A stretch of 64,000 bases of DNA from a bacterium (GCA_030429345.1 JAUIFJ010000018.1:23286-87285); one strand, 5' to 3'; shown: positions 1 through 8,049, numbered from the stretch's first letter. Made by a program: numbers and translations. The notes: generated by a model not told the origin, from the sequence alone.

Positions 1-563
1 GCAGGGTTGGGAATGTCCAGCTCGTGCTCGCGGATGGCATGGTTGATCGCCGCCCGAAGGGTTCCTAGGACGCGGTTCGCAATGAAGTGGCCGCCGGATC
101 GCCCAATCTCGGTATGCAGTGCACTGACATCCCGTCTGCGCAGTTCCTGCAGCGTCTTTGACCCAGCCCAGTCTTGAAGGTGCTTCTCCCACTGCCAAGT
201 ATAGTCCGTCACTGTCCTTGGCCTGCGGTGCTCACGAACATATCCCATGAACTCTTCAAACAGCACTGAGATTCGAAGACCGCGGCTCTTCGGCCGCCTG
301 GCCGCCACTGGATCCTTGCCAGATCGGAAGTCCACAAGCACATCGGATGCAATCTGCCGAGCCCTGGCCAGAGGGATCTCATCCACAGATCCAATCCGCA
401 CATACCGCGCTCGTCCATCATGGTGCTTGATCACATAGAACGACTTCTGACCAGACTTGGTGACAATGCACGCCAATGCCCGGACTTGGTCATCGTAGAC
501 GACCAGGCGCGGCTTCTCAGTCTCAAGCTGCTGGATGTAACGCTGCGACAATCTGACTCGCAT
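1..563 (-). CDS. Tyrosine recombinase/integrase, N-terminal part (C-terminus beyond window edge)
   Basis: Reading the minus strand from an ATG at 563 gives 187 uninterrupted codons that run off the left edge. Residues about 1-85 look like the arm-type DNA-binding domain of phage and island integrases (KSGQKSFYVIKHHDG, then RARYVRIGS and LARARQIASDVLVDFRSGKDP). Residues about 95-187 look like the SAM-like core-binding domain (ISVLFEEFMGYV, RRPRTVTDYTWQWEKHL, RVLGTLRAAINHAI). The catalytic R-H-R-Y domain would lie to the left and cannot be seen. The gene reads away from a tRNA 3' fragment only about 155 bp upstream, the usual arrangement in tRNA-integrating elements. Its GC is lower than the neighbouring core genes. 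The family call rests on recognisable motifs and context; the exact integrase subfamily is uncertain. Confidence 0.82.
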   Translation of the reverse strand, partial: MRVRLSQRYIQQLETEKPRLVVYDDQVRALACIVTKSGQKSFYVIKHHDGRARYVRIGSVDEIPLARARQIASDVLVDFRSGKDPVAARRPKSRGLRISVLFEEFMGYVREHRRPRTVTDYTWQWEKHLQDWAGSKTLQELRRRDVSALHTEIGRSGGHFIANRVLGTLRAAINHAIREHELDIPNP

Positions 564-587
564 TGGCTATCCAATGTCTATCCAATG
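561..587. promoter_or_regulatory. Inverted/direct repeat at integrase start (possible operator)
   Basis: CATTGG and CCAATG (561-566 and 571-576) form a 6-bp inverted repeat with a 4-nt centre that includes the integrase start codon. A third half-site, CCAATG, follows at 582-587 after an 11-nt step. This geometry fits a repressor site controlling the integrase, but no regulator gene is visible, so function is inferred. Confidence 0.3.
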
Positions 588-718
588 TTTTTCGTCAATT
601 GTAGGGAATCCAAATGTAGTGTTGCAACAGAATACCGAGCACTTAGTGCGCTATTTTTCATGCTCTTATCAATCGAGGGGAATCGACTGGAATTGACTGG
701 AATCGAAGCTTCATCGAA

Positions 719-759
719 TTTTGGTCCAGACGTTCTAGGTTCGAGTCCTGGCGGGACAA
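719..759 (+). other. tRNA 3'-half fragment (tRNA-Gln-like): attachment site of the integrated element
   Basis: The segment can be read as TTTTGGT (anticodon loop, TTG anticodon), CCAGA (3' anticodon stem), a 4-nt variable loop, T-stem CTAGG (735-739), T-loop TTCGAGT, T-stem CCTGG (747-751), acceptor 3' strand CGGGACA (752-758) and discriminator A. No 5' acceptor strand (TGTCCCG), D-arm or 5' anticodon stem precedes it, so it is not a functional tRNA. A duplicated tRNA 3' part starting in the anticodon loop is the classic product of tyrosine-recombinase integration, and the integrase lies directly to the left. The intact tRNA should sit at the other end of the element, outside the window. The Gln assignment is inferred from the loop and from the A72 that would pair with U1. 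Confidence 0.7.
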
Positions 760-872
760 TCTTTTCGATAAGTATGAAGTATGAAGGATGAAGTGGGTCT
801 CTGGTGGTTTTGACGGTGTTTCGGGAATCCTTCACTCGGATGCATCACACCCAAACCAACCACCTCCCAACC

Positions 873-1037
873 GGGTCTCACTTCAGCCTTCAACCTTCAT
901 GATCCCCCAATCGCCTCCGCCACTCTCATCCCGTCCAGAGCGGCGCTGACGATCCCTGCGGCGAAGCCCGCTCCTTCCCCGCAGGGATAGAGCCCCGGCA
1001 GATCCGGGTGCCGCAGGTCCTTCCCGCGGGGGATGCG
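873..1037. repeat. Direct repeat copy A (duplicated 3' end of FAD-oxidoreductase gene)
   Basis: This 165-bp stretch matches 2264-2428 in the same orientation with about nine mismatches. It covers the last 46 or so codons of the oxidoreductase gene plus about 24 bp beyond its stop codon. The two copies bracket the low-GC PQQ-propeller gene. Confidence 0.88.
897..1037 (-). pseudogene. 3'-end fragment of FAD-dependent oxidoreductase gene
   Basis: The fragment encodes the C-terminus of the neighbouring COG2509-type oxidoreductase in the same frame (RIPRGKDLRHPDLPG... through GMRVAEAIGGS and a TGA stop) with no frameshift. Most differences from the intact copy are synonymous; one Gly-to-Ala change is visible (GFAGGIV versus GFAAGIV). 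Upstream of codon RIPRG the similarity stops abruptly, so the fragment has neither a start nor the FAD domain. The synonymous divergence suggests that it came from a related allele rather than from a very recent local duplication. Confidence 0.8.
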
Positions 1038-1191
1038 ATTCCCAAAAGTCTTGCCAATGGCCGAATTCTAGAAAGCCGAACCAAGCATATCGTACATGAT
1101 GTTTCGATCAATAAGTGAGAGAAGTTGACGGCTGACCCGAAGCACAAGAGATTCGAACCGTGCCTGATACTTTGTTTTCTCTTTAAATGGA

Positions 1192-2244
1192 CTATTGGGC
1201 GATTGACTGTCTGCATATCCCACGTAGCCCCAGGTAGTAAGCGAACTCTCCGTCAATGGAGACTCGCCCTATAACGTCGTTGCCAAGGTCGGTGTACTTT
1301 AAAAGCGATCCATTGTCCGTAGCACAAACGTAGATTGATCTCGCGACGCCTGTTACCTGCTCGTCATTCACCAACAATTGCTTGACACCAAAGGCAGAGG
1401 TACGCCAGAGCGTGCTTCCCGTAGTCAGATCTATAGCCCACATGTCTCCACCTCCCGCGCCGTATACTCTTTCATCCCGGACAACGAGCTGAACCTCGCT
1501 GACTACTTCATTATTAACCCATGCTAGTGATCCGCTCAAGTCAATGCAGGTTGCACTAGCACTTGTTGCTACGACGGCATGTCCATTCTGAATTACTGAT
1601 GAAATGATGTTTGACTCAAACATCATCAATTCAACCGGACTCTCTAATTCTGGCGTACACCGAATCACACTGTTTGTGCCACTCTGCTCCTTGGACTCGT
1701 GCACTAGTACGACCTCGCCGTCCGTCTGTACGGACTCGAGTTGGTTTTCAAAGATAATCTCGGCAACAAGAGTGCCAGCCGTGTCAATCTTACTCAGCCT
1801 ATTTCCGTTCAAAACAAAGAAGTCTTCGCCGAATGACGAGTTTATCTTGCCAGTTGCTTGCCCACCAGAAAGCTCTCTACTCCAGATAATCTCTCCACCG
1901 TTTGTAAGATCAACTGCCGCTATTCGAGCTACCCCCGTAACCAGAAAGATTGAACCAATCCTTGTGTGTGCCAATACAAGAGGTCGCAGCCCCAATCCAT
2001 GGCTGAAGGTAGTCAGATCACCAGTGCCTTTGTTTACGCACCACAAATTGCCATCGGACAGGAGAAAGCAGGCTGTGAGTTCACCGACAAAGGGCGGCGA
2101 TAGGTTGGAGATATCGGGTTCAACTTCGATGCACCAGTCTACTGGATCACGCTCCCCAACATCAGGTTCATCGGATTGACACCCGAAGCTAGCACTGAGA
2201 ACCGTTGTCACTAGGCAAAACAATCTTTGAATGTTCAATTGCAT
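1192..2244 (-). CDS. PQQ-like beta-propeller lipoprotein or exported protein
   Basis: A 350-residue protein with an N-terminal signal sequence ending in SASFGCQSDE; Cys22 could be a lipidation site, although the lipobox is not ideal. The rest shows repeated beta-propeller blades of the PQQ-like/Trp-Asp type, with strands such as AVDLTNGGEIIWSREL, IDLSGSLAWVN and AIDLTTGSTLWRTSAFG. Such proteins are usually envelope scaffolds or binding proteins; no enzymatic motif is visible. The gene is clearly AT-richer than its neighbours and is flanked by direct copies of the 3' end of an unrelated gene, so it appears to have been acquired. No convincing Shine-Dalgarno sequence precedes the ATG. Function unknown. 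Confidence 0.75.
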   Translation of the reverse strand: MQLNIQRLFCLVTTVLSASFGCQSDEPDVGERDPVDWCIEVEPDISNLSPPFVGELTACFLLSDGNLWCVNKGTGDLTTFSHGLGLRPLVLAHTRIGSIFLVTGVARIAAVDLTNGGEIIWSRELSGGQATGKINSSFGEDFFVLNGNRLSKIDTAGTLVAEIIFENQLESVQTDGEVVLVHESKEQSGTNSVIRCTPELESPVELMMFESNIISSVIQNGHAVVATSASATCIDLSGSLAWVNNEVVSEVQLVVRDERVYGAGGGDMWAIDLTTGSTLWRTSAFGVKQLLVNDEQVTGVARSIYVCATDNGSLLKYTDLGNDVIGRVSIDGEFAYYLGLRGICRQSIAQ

Positions 2245-2263
2245 CCGTCAGCCCCCCCCATCC

Positions 2264-2428
2264 GAGTCTCACTTCAACCTTCAACCTTCATGATCCCCCA
2301 ATCGCCTCCGCCACTCTCATCCCGTCCAGCGCCGCGCTGACAATGCCGCCGGCGAAGCCCGCTCCTTCACCGCAGGGATAGAGCCCCGGCAGATCCGGGT
2401 GCCGCAGGTCCTTCCCGCGGGGGATGCG
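2264..2428. repeat. Direct repeat copy B (within intact oxidoreductase gene end)
   Basis: Partner of the copy at 873-1037, about 156 of 165 positions identical. This copy is continuous with the complete oxidoreductase gene and is therefore the resident or restored end. Confidence 0.88.
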
Positions 2429-3835
2429 TACCGGGCTGCTGGTGCGGCTTTCGACTCCGACCAGCACGGCGTCCCTGTTGTCGTACAAGGGATGCTTGCG
2501 GCAGAATTCGGCCAGGCCCTTCTGTAGACGCTCCAGGATGAAGGGCGGCAGCAGTTCGGCCATGTCCACGGAAGCCAGGCCCGGGTGGTAGCTGCAGGCG
2601 GGCAGATCCTGTGATACACGGCCGGCCAGGAAGTCCTGCAGCCGCTGGGCCGGAGCGACCTGGGTCTTGCCGCCCAGCTCCCAGGCGCGCTTCTCGATGG
2701 CCGCCTGCCAGCGCTGGCCGATGAAGGGATCCGCGGGATCGCCGGGCAGGTCCTCCGGTTCGACGGCGACGACCATGCCCGAATTGGCGTAGGGAGAGGC
2801 GCGACGGGCGAGGCTCATGCCGTTGACCACCAGCTCGCCGGGGGCGGTTGCCGCAGGCACGATGAAGCCGCCGGGACACATGCAGAAACTGAACACGCCC
2901 CGTCCCCGCACGGTCGTCGCCAGGCTGTAGCTCGCGGCGGGCAGCAGCGGATGAGCGTAATCCTTCCCGTACTGCATGCGGTCGATCGCCTCCTGGGGAT
3001 GCTCGATGCGCAGGCCCAGGGCAAAGGCCTTGGCCTCGAGGCGCAGGCCCTCCTGCTTGAGGAAAGCGTGGACATCCCGCGCGCTGTGTCCGGTGGCAAG
3101 TACGACACGCTGACCGGCGAACTCGCGGCCGTCGGCGCAGCGCAGGCCCGCCAGCCGGCCCTTTCCGTCACGCAGCAGGGCTGTCACACGGCTGTCGAAA
3201 TGAAGCTCTGCGCCGGCTCGCTCCAGGCCTTCGCGCAGGGCCGTGACCACCCGGGGCAGCCGGTTCGAGCCGATATGCGGATGTGCCTCGACGAGGATCT
3301 CCGGCGTCGCGCCGAAGGACACCAGCCAGTGCAACACGCGCCGGACATCCCCGCGCTTGTGGGCACGCGTATACAACTTGCCGTCCGAATAGGTGCCGGC
3401 GCCGCCCTCGCCGAAGCCGTAGTTGCCGTCCGGGTCGACACGCGCCTCCCGCTGCACGGCGGCAATGTCGCGGCGCCGCTCGCGCACCCGGCGGCCGCGC
3501 TCGAAGAGCACCGGCCGGAATCCGCGCTCCAGGAGTTCCAGGGCCGCGAAATAGCCCGCGGGCCCCGTGCCGACAACCAGGACCCGTTCGGCACCTTCCG
3601 GCGCGGGACGGGGGCGCAGCGGAGCCTCTTGCGCGAAAGCCCCCTCCGCCAGGTGTTCCACGGCAAGCTGCCAGACCGGCGGCCGCGGGCGGCTGTCCAG
3701 GGAGCGCCGTCGCACACGCACCTCGCCCAGGGCGCTCTCCGCTACGGCGAGGACCCTTGCCGTCTCACGACGAATGGCTGCCGGGTCCTGCCCCTCCTCG
3801 AGGGACAGCCGTATGCTCAGGATCTCAGGCTGCAA
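2288..3835 (-). CDS. NAD(P)/FAD-dependent oxidoreductase (COG2509 type)
   Basis: A 515-residue flavoprotein. Residues 1-80 form a small alpha/beta domain typical of this family. A Rossmann FAD motif VLVVGTGPAGYFAALE lies at about 85-100, followed by YGFGEGGAGTYSDGKLYTR, the ATG-type strand VVLATGHSARDVH and a C-terminal FAD segment (GLYPCGEGAGFAGGIVSAALDG). The family is widespread and annotated as an uncharacterised FAD-dependent dehydrogenase; the substrate is not known. The start is a TTG at 3835, chosen because an AAAGGGG Shine-Dalgarno sequence lies a few bases upstream and because the N-terminal domain is then complete. Its 3' end is duplicated 1.4 kb away. Confidence 0.88.
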   Translation of the reverse strand: MQPEILSIRLSLEEGQDPAAIRRETARVLAVAESALGEVRVRRRSLDSRPRPPVWQLAVEHLAEGAFAQEAPLRPRPAPEGAERVLVVGTGPAGYFAALELLERGFRPVLFERGRRVRERRRDIAAVQREARVDPDGNYGFGEGGAGTYSDGKLYTRAHKRGDVRRVLHWLVSFGATPEILVEAHPHIGSNRLPRVVTALREGLERAGAELHFDSRVTALLRDGKGRLAGLRCADGREFAGQRVVLATGHSARDVHAFLKQEGLRLEAKAFALGLRIEHPQEAIDRMQYGKDYAHPLLPAASYSLATTVRGRGVFSFCMCPGGFIVPAATAPGELVVNGMSLARRASPYANSGMVVAVEPEDLPGDPADPFIGQRWQAAIEKRAWELGGKTQVAPAQRLQDFLAGRVSQDLPACSYHPGLASVDMAELLPPFILERLQKGLAEFCRKHPLYDNRDAVLVGVESRTSSPVRIPRGKDLRHPDLPGLYPCGEGAGFAGGIVSAALDGMRVAEAIGGS

Positions 3836-3982
3836 GGAGAACCCCTTTCTGCATTCCGTGTGTTCGCAGACAGCAGCGCCTCCTTCGGGAAGCGACGCTC
3901 GCCAAACCTGCCCGTCAGGGTTGGCACGACGGCAAAATAAGACTGTGCTCAGGAGGGTTCATCTTGTGTTTGCCACGTAGCG

Positions 3983-4891
3983 GTGGAATCTTGTACCGTC
4001 GGCTGTCAAAAAACCGGAATCCAGGTGAACAACGAATCCCCGCTGCTACAGGTGGACCAACTCTCCTTTTCCTACGGAGACCTGCGCGCGCTCGAAGGAG
4101 TCCGTTTCGAGCTCCACCCCGGGGAAGTCCTGGGCCTGTTGGGGCCCAATGGCGCAGGCAAGACCACTCTGGTCCACTGCTGCACGGGGCGCCTCAAGCC
4201 CGCCGCCGGCCAGGTGCGGCACCGTCAGGGCGATCCCGCGAACCCCGCCGTCCGACGATCCATGGGCGTCGCGCCCCAGGGAGGAGCGCTCTATGATGGC
4301 TTGAGCGCCCGGGAACAGGTGGAGCTCTTTGCCGGCCTGCAAGGCTTGCGCGGGCGGGAAAAGGATGCGGCAGCCCGCGAGGCCCTGGCCTTCGTCGGAC
4401 TGCAGGAAAAGGCGGACAAGCGGGCGGAGACCTTGAGCGGCGGCATGCGGCAGCGACTGAACCTGGCCATGGCCGTCGTGCACAAGCCGCCTCTGCTCTT
4501 CCTGGACGAACCCACGGTCGGCGTCGACGCCCAGAGCCGCAATGCCCTGCTCGACGGAATCGAGGCTCTGCGCCGCAAGGGGCACGGCATTCTCTACACC
4601 ACCCACTACATGCCGGAAGCCGAGCGCCTCTGCGACCGGGTCGGCATCATCGACCGCGGGCGTCTGCTGGAACTGGACAGCGTGCCGGCCCTGCTGGAGG
4701 CCCATGGCGGCGATCCCCTGGTGATCCAGGAGACAGAAGGACGCGAGATCCGCCACAGCAGCGCCGATCCCCTGCTGACCCTCGACGAGCTGCGCCGACA
4801 GGGAGCCCAGGGGCGTTTCAGGGTCGAGTACCCCGGGCTGGAACAGGTCTTCCTGCGCTGCACGGGACATGAAATCCAGGAGGAGGCGTGA
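3983..4891 (+). CDS. ABC-2 type transporter ATP-binding protein
   Basis: ATPase subunit of an ABC exporter (CcmA/NatA-like). Numbered from the ATG at 3983: Walker A GPNGAGKT at 54-61, signature LSGGMRQR at 151-158, Walker B LLFLDEP at 171-177 and the H-loop His in TTHYMPEAERLCD at about 208. The C-terminal extension of about 75 residues is usual for drug or lipid exporters of this class. A GTG at 4025 (VNNESPLLQV) is an equally plausible start, since the family normally begins just before this point and neither start has a strong ribosome site. The stop codon overlaps the permease start (GTGA), so the two are translationally coupled. The substrate cannot be inferred. Confidence 0.93.
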   Translation: MESCTVGCQKTGIQVNNESPLLQVDQLSFSYGDLRALEGVRFELHPGEVLGLLGPNGAGKTTLVHCCTGRLKPAAGQVRHRQGDPANPAVRRSMGVAPQGGALYDGLSAREQVELFAGLQGLRGREKDAAAREALAFVGLQEKADKRAETLSGGMRQRLNLAMAVVHKPPLLFLDEPTVGVDAQSRNALLDGIEALRRKGHGILYTTHYMPEAERLCDRVGIIDRGRLLELDSVPALLEAHGGDPLVIQETEGREIRHSSADPLLTLDELRRQGAQGRFRVEYPGLEQVFLRCTGHEIQEEA

Positions 4892-6189
4892 AAGCGATCT
4901 GGCTCCTGGCCTGCAAGGACTGGCGACTGCTCCTGAGGGATCGCGGCGCGCTCTTCTCGATGCTCTTCTTCCCCCTGCTCTACGCCAGTTTCTTCGGCCT
5001 GATCTTTTCCGGAGGCGGCTCCGGCGACCGCGCCATTTCCCTGGTCCTGGTCGACGAGGATTCCAGCAAGGCCTCGCGCGCCTTTGTCGCCGACCTGCAG
5101 GCCCACAAGAGCCTGAGGATCAGCGAGGCCGGGCTGGAAGAGGCGCGCGACCTGGTGCGCCTGGGCAAGCGCCAGGCCTGGCTGCGGCTCCCCCCGGGCT
5201 ATGGCGAAGCAGGCGATCGCCTCTTCTTCGGCGATCCTCCGCGCGCCGAGCTGGGAGTCGACCCCAGCCGCAAGGCCGAAGCGGGCATGCTCGAAGGCCT
5301 GCTGCAGATGATCGCCGCCCAGCGCTTCAACCAGGTCTTCTCCGGCGGCGAGGACTCCCGCCAGATCCTGGCGAAGACGCGGGACTGGCTGCGCGAGGAC
5401 AACGGCGGGCAGGTCCCCTCCTTCCTGCGCCACCTGGACCAGTTCTACGGCACCCTGGACAGCCTCTACGAAAGCCAGGAAGAACAGGGCCTCAGCGCGG
5501 AAGCAGATAGCCTGCAGGCGACGGAAAGCGGCTTTGGCGGCTTCCAGCCGATCGTGCTCGAACGGCAGGAAGTGGTCGTGCGACGGCAGGGCCCCACGAG
5601 CAGCTTCGCGGTCAGTTTTCCCCAGGGCATCGTCTGGGCCCTGATCGGCTGCGCCGCCAGTTTCGGCCTGAGCCTGATTTCCGAACGCCGCAAGGGCACC
5701 CTGGATCGCCTGAGGCTGGCCGCTGTCCGCGAGCGGGATCTGCTGGCCTCGCGAACCCTGGCCTGCATGGGCGTCATGCTGGGCGTCTGCCTGCTGCTTT
5801 TCGGTTTTGCCGTGCTCGTCTTCGGCCTGCGGCCGTCCAGCTGGCCGCTGCTTTTTACCGCCAGCCTCGCTTCAAGCTGGTGTTTCACCGGCATCATGCT
5901 CAGTTTCAGCGCCTTCGGCAAAAGCGAGCAGGCGGCTTCGGGCATCGGCTGGGGCCTGCTCAGCCTGCTGGCTATGCTGGGCGGAGGCATGATTCCGCTG
6001 ATCTTCATGCCCGGCTGGATGCGCTCCCTGAGCATGATCAGTCCCGTGCGCTGGGTGGTGGTTTCCCTGGAAGGCGCCCTGTGGCGCAATTTCGCCCCCG
6101 GCGAGATGCTGCCCGCCCTGCTGGTCCTCTTCGGCAGCGGCATCCTCTTCTTCCTGCTGGGCCTGTATACTTCCCGGCGTTCGGCGTGA
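4888..6189 (+). CDS. ABC-2 type transporter permease
   Basis: A 433-residue membrane protein with the layout of ABC2 permeases. One transmembrane helix near residues 18-38 (FSMLFFPLLYASFFGLIF) is followed by an extracytoplasmic domain of about 190 residues and then five or six helices from about residue 238 to the C-terminus (IVWALIGCAASFGLSLI, LLLFGFAVLVFGL, WGLLSLLAMLGGGMIPLIF, LLGLYTS). The cytoplasmic SERRKGTLDRLRLAAVRERDLL segment is the coupling region typical of the family. It starts with GTG overlapping the ATPase stop and its own stop overlaps the next gene, so three genes form one translationally coupled operon. It is the membrane partner of the preceding ATPase; substrate unknown. 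Confidence 0.92.
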   Translation: MKAIWLLACKDWRLLLRDRGALFSMLFFPLLYASFFGLIFSGGGSGDRAISLVLVDEDSSKASRAFVADLQAHKSLRISEAGLEEARDLVRLGKRQAWLRLPPGYGEAGDRLFFGDPPRAELGVDPSRKAEAGMLEGLLQMIAAQRFNQVFSGGEDSRQILAKTRDWLREDNGGQVPSFLRHLDQFYGTLDSLYESQEEQGLSAEADSLQATESGFGGFQPIVLERQEVVVRRQGPTSSFAVSFPQGIVWALIGCAASFGLSLISERRKGTLDRLRLAAVRERDLLASRTLACMGVMLGVCLLLFGFAVLVFGLRPSSWPLLFTASLASSWCFTGIMLSFSAFGKSEQAASGIGWGLLSLLAMLGGGMIPLIFMPGWMRSLSMISPVRWVVVSLEGALWRNFAPGEMLPALLVLFGSGILFFLLGLYTSRRSA

Positions 6190-7700
6190 TCCATTGGCGC
6201 GAAGCGGCAGGGCGCGACAGCCGGCTGGCCGTGCTGGCGAGAGGGCTGCTCCTGCTCTTCCTGCTCTCGGCCTGCGAGAGCTCTACTCCGGAACAGAGGA
6301 ACAGCCACTTCTTCAGGGACCTTCCCGAAATCCGCGAACGGGGCAGACTCGTCGCCCTGACCGGCTTCGGCGCCACGCACTACTTCCTCTACAAGGGCCG
6401 TCCGCGCGGCTACGACTACGAGCTGCTGAGCCGGCTCGGGGATTCGCTGGGGCTGCCGGTCGAGATCCGCGTGATCCGCGACCAGAACGCGCTGATCGAC
6501 AGCCTTCTCAGCGGGGCCGGAGACCTGATCGCCGGCAGCCTGACCCGCACCCGCGAACGGGCGCGAAAGGTCGACTTCTGCCTGTATCACGACACCGTCG
6601 TCCAGGTCCTGGTGCAGCGCAAGCCGGAGAACTGGCGCAAGATGAAGCGCCACGCCATCGAGGACAGCCTGGTGCGCAACGTGGTCGACCTGGCGGGCAA
6701 GCAGGTCCACGTGAGACGCGGCAGCAGCTATTACCACAGGCTGGAGAACCTGGCCGACGAGATCGGCGGCGAGATCCACCTGGTCGAGGTCAGCGGGGAG
6801 ACGCGCACGGAGGAGCTGATCCGCCGCGTGGCGGAAGGGGAGATCGAGTATACGGTCGCCGACGAGCCCATCGCCCGCCTGGCCCGCAGCCGCTGGCCAG
6901 GCATCGACAGCAAGACGAAGGTCAGCTTTCCCCAGCGCCTGGCCTGGGCCGTGAGACCGGATCACGACAGCCTGCGCCTCGCGATCGACGACTGGCTGGA
7001 GAAGCTCAAGCGGACTCCGGACTTCAATGTGATCCGCCGGCGCTATTTCGACAACAATCCGGCCTTCCGTCGCTGGGTCCGCAGTCCCTACTCCAGCCTC
7101 AGCGGAGGCGGGATCAGCGAGTACGACAGCCTGCTGCAGCTGCACGGCGAGCGCCTGGACTGGGACTGGCGCCTGCTGGCCTCGCAGGTCTACCAGGAAA
7201 GCCGCTTCGATCCGCGGGCGCGCAGCTGGGCCGGAGCTCGAGGTCTGATGCAGCTCCTGCCGGAGACGGCCCTGGCCCACGGGGCCGAGAATCCCTACGA
7301 CCCGGGACAGAACCTGGCCGCCGGGACCGACTACCTGCTCTGGCTGCAGAGGCAATGGGATCACATCGAGGATCCGCTGATCCGCCGGCAGTTCGTGCTC
7401 GCCTCCTACAACGTGGGACTGGGGCACGTGCACGACGCCCAGCGCCTGGCCGCGGCGGCGGATCTGGACAGCCTGCTGTGGGACGAACACGTGGCGACGC
7501 AGATGCTCCGCCTGGAGGACCCGGCCGTCTACAACCGGGAAGAGATCCTCTACGGCTACTGCCGGGGAAGCGAACCGGTCAACTATGTGCGCGACATCCT
7601 CGACCGCTACATCCACTACGTGATCCTGATGCTCGAGGAAGAAGAGGCGCCCGCCGACTCTCTGGACACGGATGTACCGGAAGAGGATCCACGAGGTTGA
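6186..7700 (+). CDS. mltF: MltF-like membrane-bound lytic murein transglycosylase
   Basis: A 504-residue lipoprotein with MltF architecture. The signal peptide ends in a lipobox LSAC (Cys30). A periplasmic solute-binding-like domain (SBP_bac_3 type; GRLVALTGFGATHYF, RGYDYELLSRLGDSLGLP, AGDLIAGSLTRTRERARKVDF) is followed by a C-terminal SLT transglycosylase domain. The catalytic Glu is E338 in SQVYQESRFDPRA, followed by GARGLMQLLPETA and VLASYNVGLGHVHDA. Such enzymes cleave peptidoglycan to 1,6-anhydroMurNAc products. The GTG start at 6186 overlaps the permease stop (GTGA), which places a wall lytic enzyme in the same operon as an exporter and suggests a role in envelope passage or remodelling; that link is inference. 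Confidence 0.9.
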   Translation: MIHWREAAGRDSRLAVLARGLLLLFLLSACESSTPEQRNSHFFRDLPEIRERGRLVALTGFGATHYFLYKGRPRGYDYELLSRLGDSLGLPVEIRVIRDQNALIDSLLSGAGDLIAGSLTRTRERARKVDFCLYHDTVVQVLVQRKPENWRKMKRHAIEDSLVRNVVDLAGKQVHVRRGSSYYHRLENLADEIGGEIHLVEVSGETRTEELIRRVAEGEIEYTVADEPIARLARSRWPGIDSKTKVSFPQRLAWAVRPDHDSLRLAIDDWLEKLKRTPDFNVIRRRYFDNNPAFRRWVRSPYSSLSGGGISEYDSLLQLHGERLDWDWRLLASQVYQESRFDPRARSWAGARGLMQLLPETALAHGAENPYDPGQNLAAGTDYLLWLQRQWDHIEDPLIRRQFVLASYNVGLGHVHDAQRLAAAADLDSLLWDEHVATQMLRLEDPAVYNREEILYGYCRGSEPVNYVRDILDRYIHYVILMLEEEEAPADSLDTDVPEEDPRG

Positions 7701-7701
7701 G

Positions 7702-8049
7702 GGGGCTGCAGGCTTGCGCCTGCAGCAAGGGGCGTGTGTGCGCTTCGCGCCCTGGGTATGTTGGCCGTTCAGGATGGAAGAACAAGGGCCGAACGGTGTG
7801 GCGAACTACACTATTCCGGTTCTCGATGCAGGCGGCTCGCCTCAATTCAGGCCGCGCAGCGGACTCACACCCCTTGCTGCAGGCGCAAGCCTGCAGCCCA
7901 CGGAAAAATTCGGCCATTCAGAATGAGTAAACAATAGCCTATCTATTGGGCGTACTACACTATTCCGGTTCTCGATGCAGTCGGCTCGCCACATTTCAGG
8001 CCGCGCAGCGGACTCATCCCCCTTGCTGCAGGCGCAAGCCTGCAGCCCC
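7702..8049. repeat. Tandem intergenic repeats with CTGCAGGC hairpins
   Basis: Two imperfect copies of an approximately 138-bp unit lie at 7763-7899 and 7912-8049; the best conserved part is ACTACACTATTCCGGTTCTC and what follows. Each unit ends in a perfect hairpin, GCTGCAGGC-GCAA-GCCTGCAGC. A third hairpin in the opposite orientation is at 7706-7727. The elements fill the space between the convergent mltF and DUF1579-like genes. The terminal hairpins may also help termination from both sides. No open frame in the stretch looks like a protein. This resembles REP/MITE-type intergenic elements; no transposase is visible. Confidence 0.75.

Noticed and set aside
719-759. Functional tRNA gene
   Set aside because: Only the 3' half from the anticodon loop onward is present; the matching 5' acceptor strand and D-arm were not found in the preceding 100 bases.
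420-791. Small plus-strand frame around the attachment site
   Set aside because: Antisense to the integrase for its first part and then reads through the tRNA fragment; no ribosome site or family.
1068-1256. Minus-strand frame of 62 codons overlapping the end of the PQQ gene
   Set aside because: It overlaps the propeller gene in another frame, has no start context, and could at best be a frameshifted tail; nothing supports a separate protein.
5466-7616. A 716-codon open frame on the minus strand
   Set aside because: Antisense shadow of the permease and mltF genes; no domain, no ribosome site, composition typical of reverse-strand reading.
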